Translations under genes and position numbers: made by a program
Assembly (NCBI GenBank): GCA_002900995.3
Contig: CM035312.1
Coordinates: 2,353,103-2,417,102 of the forward strand
DNA length: 64,000 nt
Origin: Ganoderma boninense
Taxonomy: Eukaryota; Basidiomycota; Agaricomycetes; Polyporales; Polyporaceae
Reading direction: 5' to 3'
The notes under the pieces: model-generated
What the model saw: the letters and a program-made list of their open reading frames with translations, nothing else
Database searches by the model: none
What the model was told of the DNA's origin: nothing
In this document: positions 1 to 10,035 of the stretch, piece after piece
Position numbering within the stretch: the stretch's first letter is position 1
How the letters are laid out: the number at the start of each line of letters is the position of its first letter

Positions 1-1902
1 GACGGCAAATGGCACCCTGTGGCTTTCCACTCTGAGTCAATGAGCGATGTGGAACACAACTATGAGATCTATGACAAGGAGATGCTCGCTATCATCCGTG
101 CCCTGCAGGCCTGGCGCCACTACCTCGAGGGTCTTCCCAGTGTGTTCGAGATCCAGTCGGACCACAAGAACCTCGAGTACTGGAAGGCTGCACAAAACCT
201 CACGCGCAGGCAGGCACGATGGGCTCTCTATCTATCACGGTTCGACTTTGTCATTGCACACAAGCCGGGCACCTCCAACGGTAGGGCAGATGCACTGTCG
301 CGCAGGCCTGATCACCAGAAGGATGACGCCGATGACAACCTGAACCGAGTCATGTTGCAACCCGATCGCTTCCGAGTACTGGCAGCCAAGAGAGGGCACA
401 TGTCAGTGGTACCAGAGAAGGCACTGCTCCGCCGCATTCGAGAATGTGGAGAGCGTGAGCAGGAGGTCGCAGAGGCACTCAGCAAGCTCGATAAGCTAGG
501 GCCAGCACGTCTACAGAACGATTTGGTGGACTGGAACACAGAACAAGGCCTGCTGCTCTACCGCGGCCGAGTTTATGTCCCCAAAGACGACGTGCTCCGA
601 GCAGAAATAGTGCGCATTCACCACGACCTCCCGCCTGCTGCACACCCTGGCCAGGCAAAAACGGTGGAGTTGGTCACACGGAACTACTGGTGGCCAGGCA
701 TGGCAAAGTTCATTAAGGATTACGTTGAGACCTGCAACACTTGTCGCCGTGGCAAGACTTCACATGCTAAGCCACACGGTCCCCTTCAACCCAACGAGAT
801 CCCGGACGGCCCAGGCCAAGTAGTTACCTGTGACTTTATTACTGGATTGCCGGAGGTGGACGGATACAATGCACTCCAGCTTATTGCTGATCGGCATGGA
901 AAGATGATTCACCTTATTCCATGCACTGAGGAGATCGACACGGAAGGGACTGCAGACAACTTCATTAGAGAATGGTTCCGTCTACATGGACTCCCGCGTA
1001 AGATCATCTCTGATCGGGGGCCCCAGTTCTCTAGCAAGCTCTTCCGTGCAATCCTTAAAGGCCTCGACATAGAAAGCGTGCTGTCCACAGCCTACCACCC
1101 GCAGACGGATGGACAGTCGGAGCGATGGAACCAGGAGATAGAGGCGTACCTACGGATGTACTGCTCAAGGCGCCGCGACAATTGGGTCAAGTGGCTGCCA
1201 ACGGCAGAATACTGCTTCAACTCGCGCGTACATTCATCTACAGGGTACTCACCGTTTTACCTCATGTACGGCTATGAACCTCAGTTCCACGTTCCAATGC
1301 TATCCACCACGGTGCCTACAGCAGACAAACGAAGGGAGGAGTTGCGGCAGGCAAGGGAGGATGCGACCTCAGCCTTAACCCTGGCAGCAGAGCGGATGAA
1401 GGAGTACTACGATCGCTATGTCTCTGCTGCTCCAGAGTTCAAGGAGGGTCAGAAGGTGTGGCTCGACACGAGGAACTTCCGTGTCCCAGGAGTCTCTCGG
1501 AAGCTGGTGGACCGGTACGCTGGCCCGTACCTGGTCAAGCGCAAGGTGGGCAACTTGGCTTACGAGCTCAAGCTCCCCAAAGACATGGGACTCCACCCAG
1601 TGTTCTATGTGACGCTCCTACACCCGCACAAAGAAAGCCAACTCCCCGGTCGGCATCCCCCTGAACCTGCAGCCCTTGAAGTGGAAGGAGAGGAAGAGTA
1701 TGAAGTAGAGGAAGTGTTGGAGTCGCGTCGGTATGGGCAGTGGAAGAAACTGCAGTATCTTGTTCACTGGAAGGGCTCGGGCCCTGAACACGATAGCTGG
1801 GAAGACGTGTCGGATCTAGCAAATGCGCCAAAAGTGCTGCAAAAGTTTTATTCGACACATCCCGATGCTCCTGGCCCTCTCAACAAGAAGACTCGATCGT
1901 GA
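1..1902 (+). CDS. Gypsy-1 pol, C-terminal part (RNase H, integrase, chromodomain), cut by window edge
   Basis: The frame is open from base 1, so the start lies outside the window. Numbering from the GTG at 19: RNase H-type acidic residues in SDHKN (about D48) and GRADAL (D91); integrase zinc finger HH(201-202)/H209/C239/C242; integrase core D272 (CDFITG), D332 (SDRGPQ) and E368 (GQSERW); a GPY motif near residue 508; and a C-terminal chromodomain at about 557-610 (EYEVEEVLES, YLVHWKG). This order is that of chromoviruses, the Ty3/gypsy branch whose integrase is steered to chromatin. No internal stop is seen. Unlike the two other copies, codon 10-12 is TGG, not TAG. In the chromodomain this copy has KGSGPE where the others have KGWGPE, so one likely cage aromatic is lost. 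The stop TGA at 1900-1902 lies 26 nt before the LTR. Confidence 0.93.
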   Translation, partial: DGKWHPVAFHSESMSDVEHNYEIYDKEMLAIIRALQAWRHYLEGLPSVFEIQSDHKNLEYWKAAQNLTRRQARWALYLSRFDFVIAHKPGTSNGRADALSRRPDHQKDDADDNLNRVMLQPDRFRVLAAKRGHMSVVPEKALLRRIRECGEREQEVAEALSKLDKLGPARLQNDLVDWNTEQGLLLYRGRVYVPKDDVLRAEIVRIHHDLPPAAHPGQAKTVELVTRNYWWPGMAKFIKDYVETCNTCRRGKTSHAKPHGPLQPNEIPDGPGQVVTCDFITGLPEVDGYNALQLIADRHGKMIHLIPCTEEIDTEGTADNFIREWFRLHGLPRKIISDRGPQFSSKLFRAILKGLDIESVLSTAYHPQTDGQSERWNQEIEAYLRMYCSRRRDNWVKWLPTAEYCFNSRVHSSTGYSPFYLMYGYEPQFHVPMLSTTVPTADKRREELRQAREDATSALTLAAERMKEYYDRYVSAAPEFKEGQKVWLDTRNFRVPGVSRKLVDRYAGPYLVKRKVGNLAYELKLPKDMGLHPVFYVTLLHPHKESQLPGRHPPEPAALEVEGEEEYEVEEVLESRRYGQWKKLQYLVHWKGSGPEHDSWEDVSDLANAPKVLQKFYSTHPDAPGPLNKKTRS

Positions 1903-1928
1903 GGACACGATCCTTAGGAGGGGGGTAT

Positions 1929-2388
1929 TGTCATGAACGGCACGCTCGGCGCCTACCCCGGCGTCTCTCTTTCCCTTTTCGGACTGTTTGCCTCCCGCGT
2001 CGTCCTTATTGTCCTCCGTTGTTTAGCAAACCTGTCCCTTGTTCTCGCAGTACAATAACTCCTGTTACCCATTGTTCCCGTCGTCATTGTACTACATACC
2101 ATTGTTCTTCCACTGGTTCCCGTGTCCATAGTTACCTATTGTCCCCGGTTCCCATTGTCCGTTACATGTATATAAGGCCCGTACTTTGCTACCTGGAGAC
2201 CTCAGTTTTGACCTCTTGTCTCCAGGTAAGCCTCGCTGTATTCTCGCTCGTTAGTTACTCGCTTAATACATCTTGTCTCCAGCCTGACTGTCGAGCCCTG
2301 CTCTGCTCTCGCTGCACAAGTGCTCGTCGACGCCCTTGCTCGTCTCGTAAGCCTCCTCCCTGATCTTACTCGACAGCCAGTCGTAACA
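1929..2388 (+). repeat. Gypsy-1 3' LTR (460 bp)
   Basis: Begins TGTCATGAACGG and ends CAGTCGTAACA; same length and sequence type as the LTRs at 9550, 16105 and 34595. A purine-rich stretch (AGGAGGGGGG, about 1916-1925) just upstream is the likely polypurine tract. A TATATAAG box lies about 35 nt before AGTTTTGACCT, the putative mRNA start. Sequence directly after the LTR is a different, minus-strand gypsy-1 copy, so this element inserted into that one; the other flank is outside the window. Confidence 0.93.
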
Positions 2389-3114
2389 CTTAGGGGTACC
2401 TTGAAGTCGTCGTCCATCTTCCAGTGCATTGAGAAGAGATTCCTCAGTGCCATCCCATTCCCGCAGAAAGCCTGGTGGTGGAGGCCTATCTTCCTCCTCC
2501 TCCTCGACCATTACAGCCGTGCATATCCTACCCATCATCTTTGCCTTCCGCACCCGCCGAGAACCATTGTGTGCCGTAAGCCATACCTCCATATCACATG
2601 CTTTGGTCTCAACAGGTTTGGATGCCTTCCGATGAGCCGGACATGCCTCTGGACATCTCGATAGGCGCAGCGAGCCACGTTCCCAATCTACTTCAGAATT
2701 GTGCTCGCGCAGCCAGTCCAGGCCAATGATCACATCCTCTTCTCCTATGTCTGTCACCACAAACACCACCTTCTCTCGGTGGTCTCCAATCGCCATATCC
2801 AACACGGCGACCTCCGTGATCGTTCCATCACGGTTCTCAGTACCATCTATGTTGTACAGAGGAATTGGCCTCGCCAGCTTCCTCGCCGTAACCTGGTTCC
2901 TTTCTATGAACCGTCTATGTAAAAACTTGGTAGTAGCTCCACTGTCTACCATTGCTACTATGTCCTTATGTCGCTGCTTGCCGATTAACCGTACCGGTAT
3001 ATGAAAGTGTTGACCACTGTGATTTACCTCATATACAAACACGGAACTCAGTACAGAAAATCGACTATTACTACAAGAGCCGGCACACGCAGCATCCAGT
3101 GCGGCTCTAATCAA
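2389..3114 (-). pseudogene. Gypsy-1 pol start: retropepsin-like protease, truncated
   Basis: Aspartic protease domain with the catalytic motif MVDSGATTKF and the C-terminal motif DVIIGLDWL, typical of retroviral-type proteases that cleave Gag-Pol. The reading frame starts in the -1 frame overlapping the gag TGA (GGTTTTTGATTAG on the minus strand), so pol is probably expressed by frameshifting or re-initiation. The frame runs straight into the inserted LTR after residues GTPK, so everything downstream is separated. The linker after the protease contains an acidic run (VEEEEEDRPPPP) also found in the other copies. Confidence 0.85.
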
Positions 3115-3129
3115 AAACCCTCCTTTTTC

Positions 3130-4580
3130 TCAGTGGTTGTAAGGGCTGCATGCAATCTTCTCCTCCATCGCCTTGAGCTGGGCCTGAAGAGCCGCTACTT
3201 CCGTAGTTGCAGTGGACGAGGAAGCGGCTTGCTGACTCTTCAACCGCGGGCAGTCATACTTACGATGTCCGGGCTGGCCACAGATGTGACAGTTTCCGGG
3301 GAATGGCTTCTTCCCAGTAGCGGCTGCCTTCTCCCCCTTCTTCTTCCACCCAAACGACTTCGGTCGTTCTTCCCCTCGGGTGATGAGGGCCTGGTCAAGC
3401 GACAGCGACACCTTCTGAATTTTCGTGAGGTCGGAGATGTCGTGAGCACTGGTGGCGAGGACGTCCCGGAGTCTGGGGGGTAGGCCGGAGCGGTAGCGTT
3501 CGCGTTTGTCCTCGTCGCCGAAGTTGGTCCGTGCTGCGGTCGCGTTGAACTGTGCCGTGTACTCCTGGACAGTGCCAACCTTGCGATACGCCTTGCAAAG
3601 CTTGACAAGTTCGGCGATGGCGGCCTCCTTGTCGTCAGCTGCGCAGAAGTGGTCCTTGAAGGCTGTGCTGAATGCGCCATAGTCTGCCCAAGGGCTAGTT
3701 CCACCAGTGAGTTTTACAATGTGGGGACCAGCCCAGGCTGCCGCTCTTTCCGTGAGCTTACTAAGAATGGTCATCCATATGACCTCGCTAGGTGTGCCAA
3801 CCGCTACCGACGTAAGGGTGTTGTAGTAGATCTGAGCGGCGGACACAAAGCGAAGACCATCCTGTGTGGACTTTCTATCGTATTCACGTGGGGCGATTTG
3901 GGAGAGGAGCTTGGAGGTGTCGAATGATGGTGCAGGGGCAGGAGTGGTCATGGTGGGTGCGGGAGGAGGATTGGATGAGGACGACGATTGCGGGGTGTTG
4001 GAACTGGTAGCTTTTGGCTTCAGTTCCTTCTTCACTTCAGGCTTCTCTTCTGCCTTAGAAGTCGATGCAATGGGTGATGAGGGGTTTGAGCTTCGTCGTT
4101 GTCCAAGACGTTCAGTAACGAGTGCGATAGTTTTGTCAAGGGCGGGGGAACCTGTGGATTGACTGGGGGTGGCGGTCCCACTGGGTACACGACTGGGGGC
4201 ACGGCTAGAGGGCCGGGTGCTGGGGTGACTTTGTGTAGCAGCAACAGCGGCCCGTGTGGGCCTTGTGGAGGGGGCCGGCGGTGGCTGGGCGAGTCGGTCT
4301 AAGATCGCCTGTTGTTGGTCAGGATGTGGCTGGACAAAGGGGTGGAATGGAGCCCACTGGGTGGGTGTCTAGTCAAAGGTGAAGTTGCGGTGTGGGCAGG
4401 GTTGGTGGTCGCAAACAAACCACTGTTGTTCAGTGGTGTTTTAGTGCTGGTCTTTGACCGTGGTGCTGTGAAATGCGTGTGACCTTTGACTGCAAGCCAC
4501 GGTGAGGGGAGTGGAGGTAGCTCGCTTCCTATCCCAGGAATAGAAACGGCAGGTGCACGATCCAACACTGTCTGCTCAGC
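3130..4580 (-). pseudogene. Gypsy-1 gag, frameshifted near the N-terminus
   Basis: Capsid-like retrotransposon Gag region (motifs LLSQIAPREYD, EGLRFVSAAQIYYNTL-type, HFCAADDKEAA) followed by one CCHC zinc knuckle CHICGQPGHRKYDC and a short C-terminal coiled segment (AALQAQLKAMEEK). Gag would form the virus-like particle and bind element RNA through the knuckle. Compared with the copy at 41266-42680 a base is missing near 4133 (GTTTTGTC versus GTTTTGGTC), which shifts the proline-rich N-terminal part out of frame. No convincing upstream ATG is seen; the first conserved Met is the MTTPAPAPS start of the capsid part. Confidence 0.82.
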
Positions 4581-4902
4581 CTCCTCGGCCTATTGCTGTG
4601 TCTTAGCCCAAGGGACATGGGCCCAGGGGTGTTCTGCCTTGGCTTTGTTTCACCACCTTTCTCTAGCCTCCCACGCCGTGAGGCGGACCACTTCTGTCAG
4701 TACTGGGGTCTTATGTTAGGAGCTTTCTGTGTACTGTACCACTGAGAGTGGCAAGCCTCAGGTTGTGCCAAGACCACGTCTGATGGTGTAACTAGAGTGT
4801 GTACTACGCTAGGCCAACACAGAGGATCTAAGTGCGTACCGTACGAGAAGAAAAGAAATGTGGGTGGAGTACGCCAGTGCTCGTGTAGAAGTTTTGACCT
4901 AA

Positions 4903-5014
4903 TGTTACAACTGGCTGTCGAGTAAGATCAGGGAGGAGGCTTATGAGACGAGCAAGGGCGTCGACGAGCACTTGTGCAGCAAGAGCAGAGCAGGGCTCGA
5001 CAGTCAGGCTGGAG
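4903..5014 (-). repeat. Gypsy-1 5' LTR, truncated
   Basis: Reads TGTTACAACTGGCTGTCGAG on the plus strand, the inner end of the gypsy-1 LTR in minus orientation. It stops after 112 bp at GGCTGGAG, where the TIR element begins. The preceding primer-site region reads AGTTTTGACCT, matching the self-primer sequence in the other LTRs. Confidence 0.88.
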
Positions 5015-5891
5015 CTTTTGCCAATGTGTAATAATATGTACTATTATAATATCTTATTCTAATAAAGTACTAATGCTATCTATCTGAGAGCTAATACAAA
5101 AGAGACCTGTCTATATTATATAAATTAGAACTACTGCATCTAACCTAATCTATTGTAGTGCTATTTAGTGCTACTAGTTGCTACTACAGTATACTAATAT
5201 TGTTATATATAGTCAATCTTAATTGAATGCCTCAGATATAAGCCCAATTGATCTATTTTACTAGCCAAGACTAGACAGCCTCAACAAAGTCTAAATAAAA
5301 ATCCTAAGTATCAATGTAACAGCAACTTCAATAGATACTTGTAGTCTAATCAATGTACATAACTATATATGTCCCATACACTATATAAGCCTATAACATA
5401 GAATGAACACAAGATATATTGATGTTGAAGTTGACCTACATCTCTTGATTTTTCCCAAGTCCAGCAGCAGGGGGTACATATAGCTTATATTACCTTGTCT
5501 AGTATAAGCCTTTGTGGTGTAGTGGGCTAAGCTGTCTGCACAGCTCAGTGCTGTGCTGGAATAGCAAGAGGCTGAGGGTTCAATCCTGGGTGGTGGCAGT
5601 AATAAATGTTTTATTAAAATTTCCAGCTTTTGCAGTATGCTTGTCTTTGAGCATGGCATGCTTATATTGTGTTTAAAGCTTTATAAAACCAGTCCAGACA
5701 ATGTTCAGTCTTATTCATATGTCTACCGCATGCTACTATAGTGCTACTCTGCACTATTTAGTGCTATTGTGGAACTACTCTTTCTGGGAACCTCTCAAAT
5801 ATTACCTAACATGTTACTACTGTTCTAATAGTCTAATATTTTCTAATTATACCTTTTCATATCTCATTGGCAAAGGCTGGTTTTCCAGATG
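5012..5891. mobile_element. TIR element with tRNA-like core, copy 1 (about 880 bp)
   Basis: AT-rich non-coding repeat nearly identical to 33572-34452. The right end reads CATTGGCAAAGGCTGGTTTTCC, the inverse of the left end GGAAAACCAGCTTTTGCC seen intact in copy 2. In this copy the outer part of the left TIR is lost at the junction with the gypsy LTR. No ORF of note, so it is non-autonomous. The superfamily is unclear because no convincing target duplication is visible. Confidence 0.75.
5511..5597 (+). other. tRNA-like Pol III promoter inside the TIR element
   Basis: TGGTGTAGTGGGCTAAG resembles an A box, and GGGTTCAATCC, about 55 nt on, matches the B-box consensus. A full cloverleaf does not close (acceptor ends do not pair), so this is tRNA-derived rather than a tRNA gene. 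The same block is in copy 2 near 34075-34165. Confidence 0.6.
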
Positions 5892-6065
5892 AAAATGTCT
5901 CAAATGCCATAACAAATTAAATTTGATCCCTTCAGACCCCCACTGGTCCATCGTAAGGGTTTTGGGCACAGAACCACTGTGCTCACAGTCAACTTGGATC
6001 TCCTGCCTCTCTCTCTGTATAGCTATCTAGCTGTATACAGTATCTTTTGCTCTGCTACTCCCAGC

Positions 6066-6575
6066 ATGGCTCCAAAAAAGGCTAAGATAGGCTCTAAGAT
6101 GAGCACTAATGCCCAGTCTTGTCACTCCAGCCGGGTGTCAACAGACTCAGGCAACACTAAGTCCACTGCGACTGCCGGAAAGAAGATTAGGAAGAGTGCA
6201 GAGAACTTGAAAAGTGGGAATGACAAGGATGCAAACACGGACCTGGATGCAGTCAAGTACATCAGTAACATCTTTTAGAAAGTTTTCTCAAGCACTGAGT
6301 TTGGGTCACTTAGCTGGGACAAGGATGACTACAAGCTCAGTTTTAGCTTAATGACGGCCATAACTGATAACACAGTCATTAAAAACACGTTGTTTCTAAA
6401 TGTCGGACCAAACCCATCAATGAAGGCTGGCGGAGGGAAGCGTAAGATAGACCACTACTGGGAGCTTTGCAAGACACTGTTTACAGGCCATCTGGAACAC
6501 GGTGCGGCTTTCGACGTGGCACAACAGGGTGGGAAGAAGGAGCGTGGGCCCTGGACTACAAAGATAAAAAATTGA
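6066..6575 (+). pseudogene. Degenerate hypothetical ORF, lysine-rich N-terminus
   Basis: ATG at 6066 opens MAPKKAKIGSKMSTN, a basic low-complexity start, and reads to a TAG at about 6276. The same frame then continues with protein-like sequence (WDKDDYKLSFSLMTAITDN, GGGKRKIDHYWELCKTLF, KKERGPWTTKIKN) to a TGA at 6573. The C-terminal half resembles a family I vaguely associate with transposon-adjacent hypothetical proteins in Agaricomycetes, but I cannot name a domain. One substitution would explain the internal stop; alternatively there are two exons. Function unknown. Confidence 0.4.
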
Positions 6576-7662
6576 CTCGCACGGTACGTGGAATCTACAG
6601 TGCTCAGGCATGCTGCCGCCACTGATCTGGTAAGATCATAATGGTAATTACACTTCGGGGGTTTTGTCATTATGTACCAGATAACAGGGCATTCAACAGA
6701 TGGACTAACATGATAAATTTTGTATACTATGTTGTACAGGATTGTTCCTAAAATGCTGTCTGGAGGCGAGTGTCAGGAGGAGACAAGTAGCTGCCTGCAA
6801 GTCGCTTGTCTGTGAAAACAGCTGTGAGCGGCAGCGTAGAGACGATGTGGCGACCAGACGTACCTTTGTCCCAAGGTGAAGCACAGACAGAACACAAGTG
6901 GATATGGTTGTTGTGGGGAGATGACTCGTTTATGAGTTGCCTGCTAAAGCAATAAAGTCAGCTCACAAAACCGGACAGTGTATATGTGACGCAACATACA
7001 AAACAGCGGCAAATGGGCTAGAATTCTGAGATCAACGATGGCAGGGGGAAACACATGGGACACCAATTGCTCCACAATAGTCAACACCAAAGTGTACAAT
7101 GGATACTCTTGTGACGAGGGAGATGGGAGTGCGCCAGGAGGAAGGCCTTAAGTGAGGTGAGGAGATGACAGGGCAAGGCAAGGAGACAACAGAGGCACGA
7201 TTAGGAGGAGTAGGAGGCAAGAAGACGTTGGTGTGAGAATGGGCGAAGACAGATTGATGCGATAAGGAGGGGATGCGGATGGTAGATAGAAGATGGTGGA
7301 TGACGATCATCACGGTGAGGCAGACAAAGCCAAAGTTGAGGAATGCGAAGGCAGCTAGGTGCCCAAGCATGTGGCTGTGGGAACATCAGAGGCTGCATGG
7401 ACCGCATGAAGCATTGTGCCACTATCTTCCTCGTTGTCTCGTCCTCCCGCCGCTGACCATTCTTGTATCCCGATCCTCCTTCCTAGCCACGTTCAGCTCT
7501 GTGCCCACCGCCGGCCCACCTACCTTGCCACCAATGCTCAGCATCCTCTCACTGCCATAGGCAGCTCATCTCCCTGTCTCTTGCTGTGGTGTTGACTGTG
7601 GTGAGAGACAGCCACCCCGTTCTTGTGCTGGACACTTGCTGTGGTGTTGACCATGGTGAGAT
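6576..7662. other. No supported gene
   Basis: Only short overlapping ORFs without recognisable motifs. The stretch has several in-frame stops in all frames and no LTR, TIR or tandem-repeat signal that I could recognise. It could be downstream sequence of the WD40-like gene or old repeat debris. Confidence 0.4.
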
Positions 7663-9327
7663 CTAGTAGGGCTGTTGGACATTCGGCACTGAGTGCATTG
7701 TTACATTGTTGTTGTCTAAACTAATATGTTTACAGCAAGTTCGCGCAGAGCTGGCCTGACATACTCGTTCCACAACTCTACAAGCCACCGTGGTAATACA
7801 AACCACTGCAAGGTATGTCAATGATATTCTCGTGGCCTTGGTATGGTGATCGACACTTACTAGTACTGTCAGTGTGCATAGTACAAGTAGGATGCCGACC
7901 ACCAACTTCCACATGAACTCAAGGACATGCCTGGTCGTAGACATCACAGTGAACAAGAACACCTGTTGATGATTGTGTCCCTTGCACCTCACACCGGCTT
8001 CTGAAGACTTGATGGAAGGGGTAGAGGCAATCCGCTTTGCACCAATGCGGTGCACCTAGAAGGAGACAGACGGGCCTGAAATGTCATCAAATGATGTCGC
8101 ACCGATGATTGTTGACCACTCTTCATTGCAGTAAGTCTATCATTTTTGTCATACAATGCACAGGTATGGATGTTAACTAAGTTGGCTTACCGTCACACTC
8201 TGCACCATGTCTTCAGCAGAGCCATGTTGAAGGACATCTACTGGCTTACCACCTTCAGTCTTGAAAACGTACACCTTACCATGATCCCTTCCAGTGATTA
8301 CACGGCATCCATTTTTTGCGAACATGATGGGTTTGGGCTTGGTTGTTCCCGACATGTCTGTCAAGTACGTGGCCTCGATGTTACAAGTGGGCAGTTGGTG
8401 TATGCTAAACCCATCTATGTGACAGATGAGTGCAAGCTCCTTCCTTTCATCGACCGTTGCATATCCACTAAGATAAAGTGAGTAACCAGCTGCCTTGGAA
8501 TGTCCCAAGACATACATCACATCCGTTAGCCATGTCAGCTTGTCTAAATGTCTCCCTGTGCTGCCATCGAGGGAATGGCTACTGGCCTGGCCCATCAGCA
8601 AACATCATCTTGAAATCATGTATGACCTGACTTACAGGCAGCTGTCATGTAGGCTGAAGATGCGTATGTTGCCATTTTCTTCCAAAGATAGAGCTCTTGG
8701 GATTGCTGTAAAACTGTCCAATCTGAAAAGTGTATAAAAATCTCCCTTCCCCGCCCACTCGAAAGCCACGACGTGGCAGTCAAGGGTTCCTACTATGATC
8801 CTCCAGACACTCCCTTTCCGTCGTGTCACTATGGATGTGATCTCCGCACCACCGCGCACTCGACAGCGCAGGTCTGAGTAGAAGACCTGTGTCTGGGCAA
8901 GGCATTAGAACCGTTGACCTTCATTGTCGTATAGTTTACACACCTCTGCCATAGTCCACAAATAGAGGTAGCCAAAGGCAGTACCTATGGCAAGACTGGC
9001 ATGGTTGACCTATTTCAGCTGCATCACGGCACCATCCACAATGTTGAAGAATTGTGGAACTTCAAGGCATTGACCGGTGGCGCCGGCCGTCCGGACCTCA
9101 GGATAACTACTACCTATTTCTCCTTGGTTAGCTGCCAGAGTGAGATATATGGCAAGATGTACTACCCCATGCACACATGCGGCTGTCGGGATACACAGCG
9201 ATGGCGAGGATCTTTTGCCCAACATTACTGATCTGACCCATGCATCTGTAGTGGGAGGTGTCATCATCGTCAATGTCGTCGTCACCACTGTTGCCACGGA
9301 GATGATTTGTGAAGCCAAGCATTAATC
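7663..9327 (-). CDS. WD40-repeat-like protein, multi-exon, possibly decayed
   Basis: Separate minus-strand exons carry WD40-type strands: LAIGTAFGYLYLW near 8985, RCRVRGGAEITSIV and GTLDCHVVAFEW near 8800, and ITGRDHGKVYVF followed by VLQHGSAEDMVQSVT near 8250. After VQSVT a GTAAGCC...ATAG intron (about 8130-8195) joins to TYCNEEWSTIIGATSFD, which fits another blade strand. The last segment (about 7675-8050) contains a hydrophobic stretch, VVGILLVLCTLTVLV, that could span a membrane. The acidic N-terminal part (DDDIDDDDTS) lies near 9290. I recall similar WD40-like proteins as a multicopy family in mushroom-forming fungi. Exact exon ends are not settled, and at least one frame break may be real. 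Confidence 0.5.
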
Positions 9328-9549
9328 TGAGCTCTTAGAAGAGATGATTTCTGATTCTCTGGGTAGGGCTTACATTTTATTGCCAGGATGTCCATCGGCA
9401 TAGCCATATCGTGCCCTTTTGTTCCGTGTGTACCGATGACTTAATTGTTGAGTCACTAACGGTCTTTTCACAGAGACAAATGTACCCTTATTGTTGAGGG
9501 CCGAGCCAGGGTGTCGTTGATTGGAAGGAGTTCGCCTTCATTATGTCAT

Positions 9550-10009
9550 TGTTACGACTGGCTGTCGAGTAAGATCAGGGAGGAGGCTTACGAGACGAGC
9601 AAGGGCGTCGACGAGCACTTGTGCAGCGAGAGCGGAGCAGGGCTTGACAGTCAGGCTGGAGACAAGATGTATTGAGCGAGTAACTAACGAGCGAGAATAC
9701 AGCGAGGCTTACCTGGAGACAAGAGGTCAAAACTGAGGTCTCCAGGTAGCAAAGTACAGGCCTTATATACATGTAACGGACAATGGGAACCATGGACAAT
9801 AGGTAACTATGGACACGGGAACCAGTGGGAGAACAATGGTATGTAGTACAATGACGACGGGAACAATGGGTAACAGGAGTTATTGTACTGCGAGAACAAG
9901 GGACAGGTTTGCTAAACAACGGAGGACAATAAGGACGACGCGGGAGGCAAACAGTCCGAAAAGGGAAAGAGAGACGCCGGGGTAGGCGCCGAGCATGCCG
10001 TTCATGACA
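9550..10009 (-). repeat. Gypsy-1 3' LTR
   Basis: TGTTACGACTGG to GTTCATGACA on the plus strand, 460 bp. The polypurine tract on the minus strand corresponds to TACCCCCCTCCT at 10011-10022. Confidence 0.95.
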
Positions 10010-10035
10010 ATACCCCCCTCCTAAGGATCGTGTCC

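Larger units (their letters stand above)
2389..5014 (-). mobile_element. Gypsy-1 fragment (protease, gag, leader, partial 5' LTR)
   Basis: Minus-strand element collinear with the copy at 9550-16104. It is cut at 2389 by the plus-strand gypsy-1 above, inside the pol codons following GTPK, and at about 5014 by the TIR element. It retains, in transcription order, 112 bp of LTR, the untranslated leader, gag and protease. Everything downstream in pol (RT, RNase H, integrase) lies beyond the insertion and outside the window. Confidence 0.9.

Noticed and set aside
4590..4600. Programmed readthrough of the shared CAA-TAG in gypsy-1 leaders
   Set aside because: The frame after the stop does not continue cleanly into gag, and all copies may simply inherit a short leader ORF; too weak to claim.
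5511..5597. tRNA gene in the 880-bp TIR element
   Set aside because: A and B boxes are present but acceptor and D stems do not pair, so it is called tRNA-like only.
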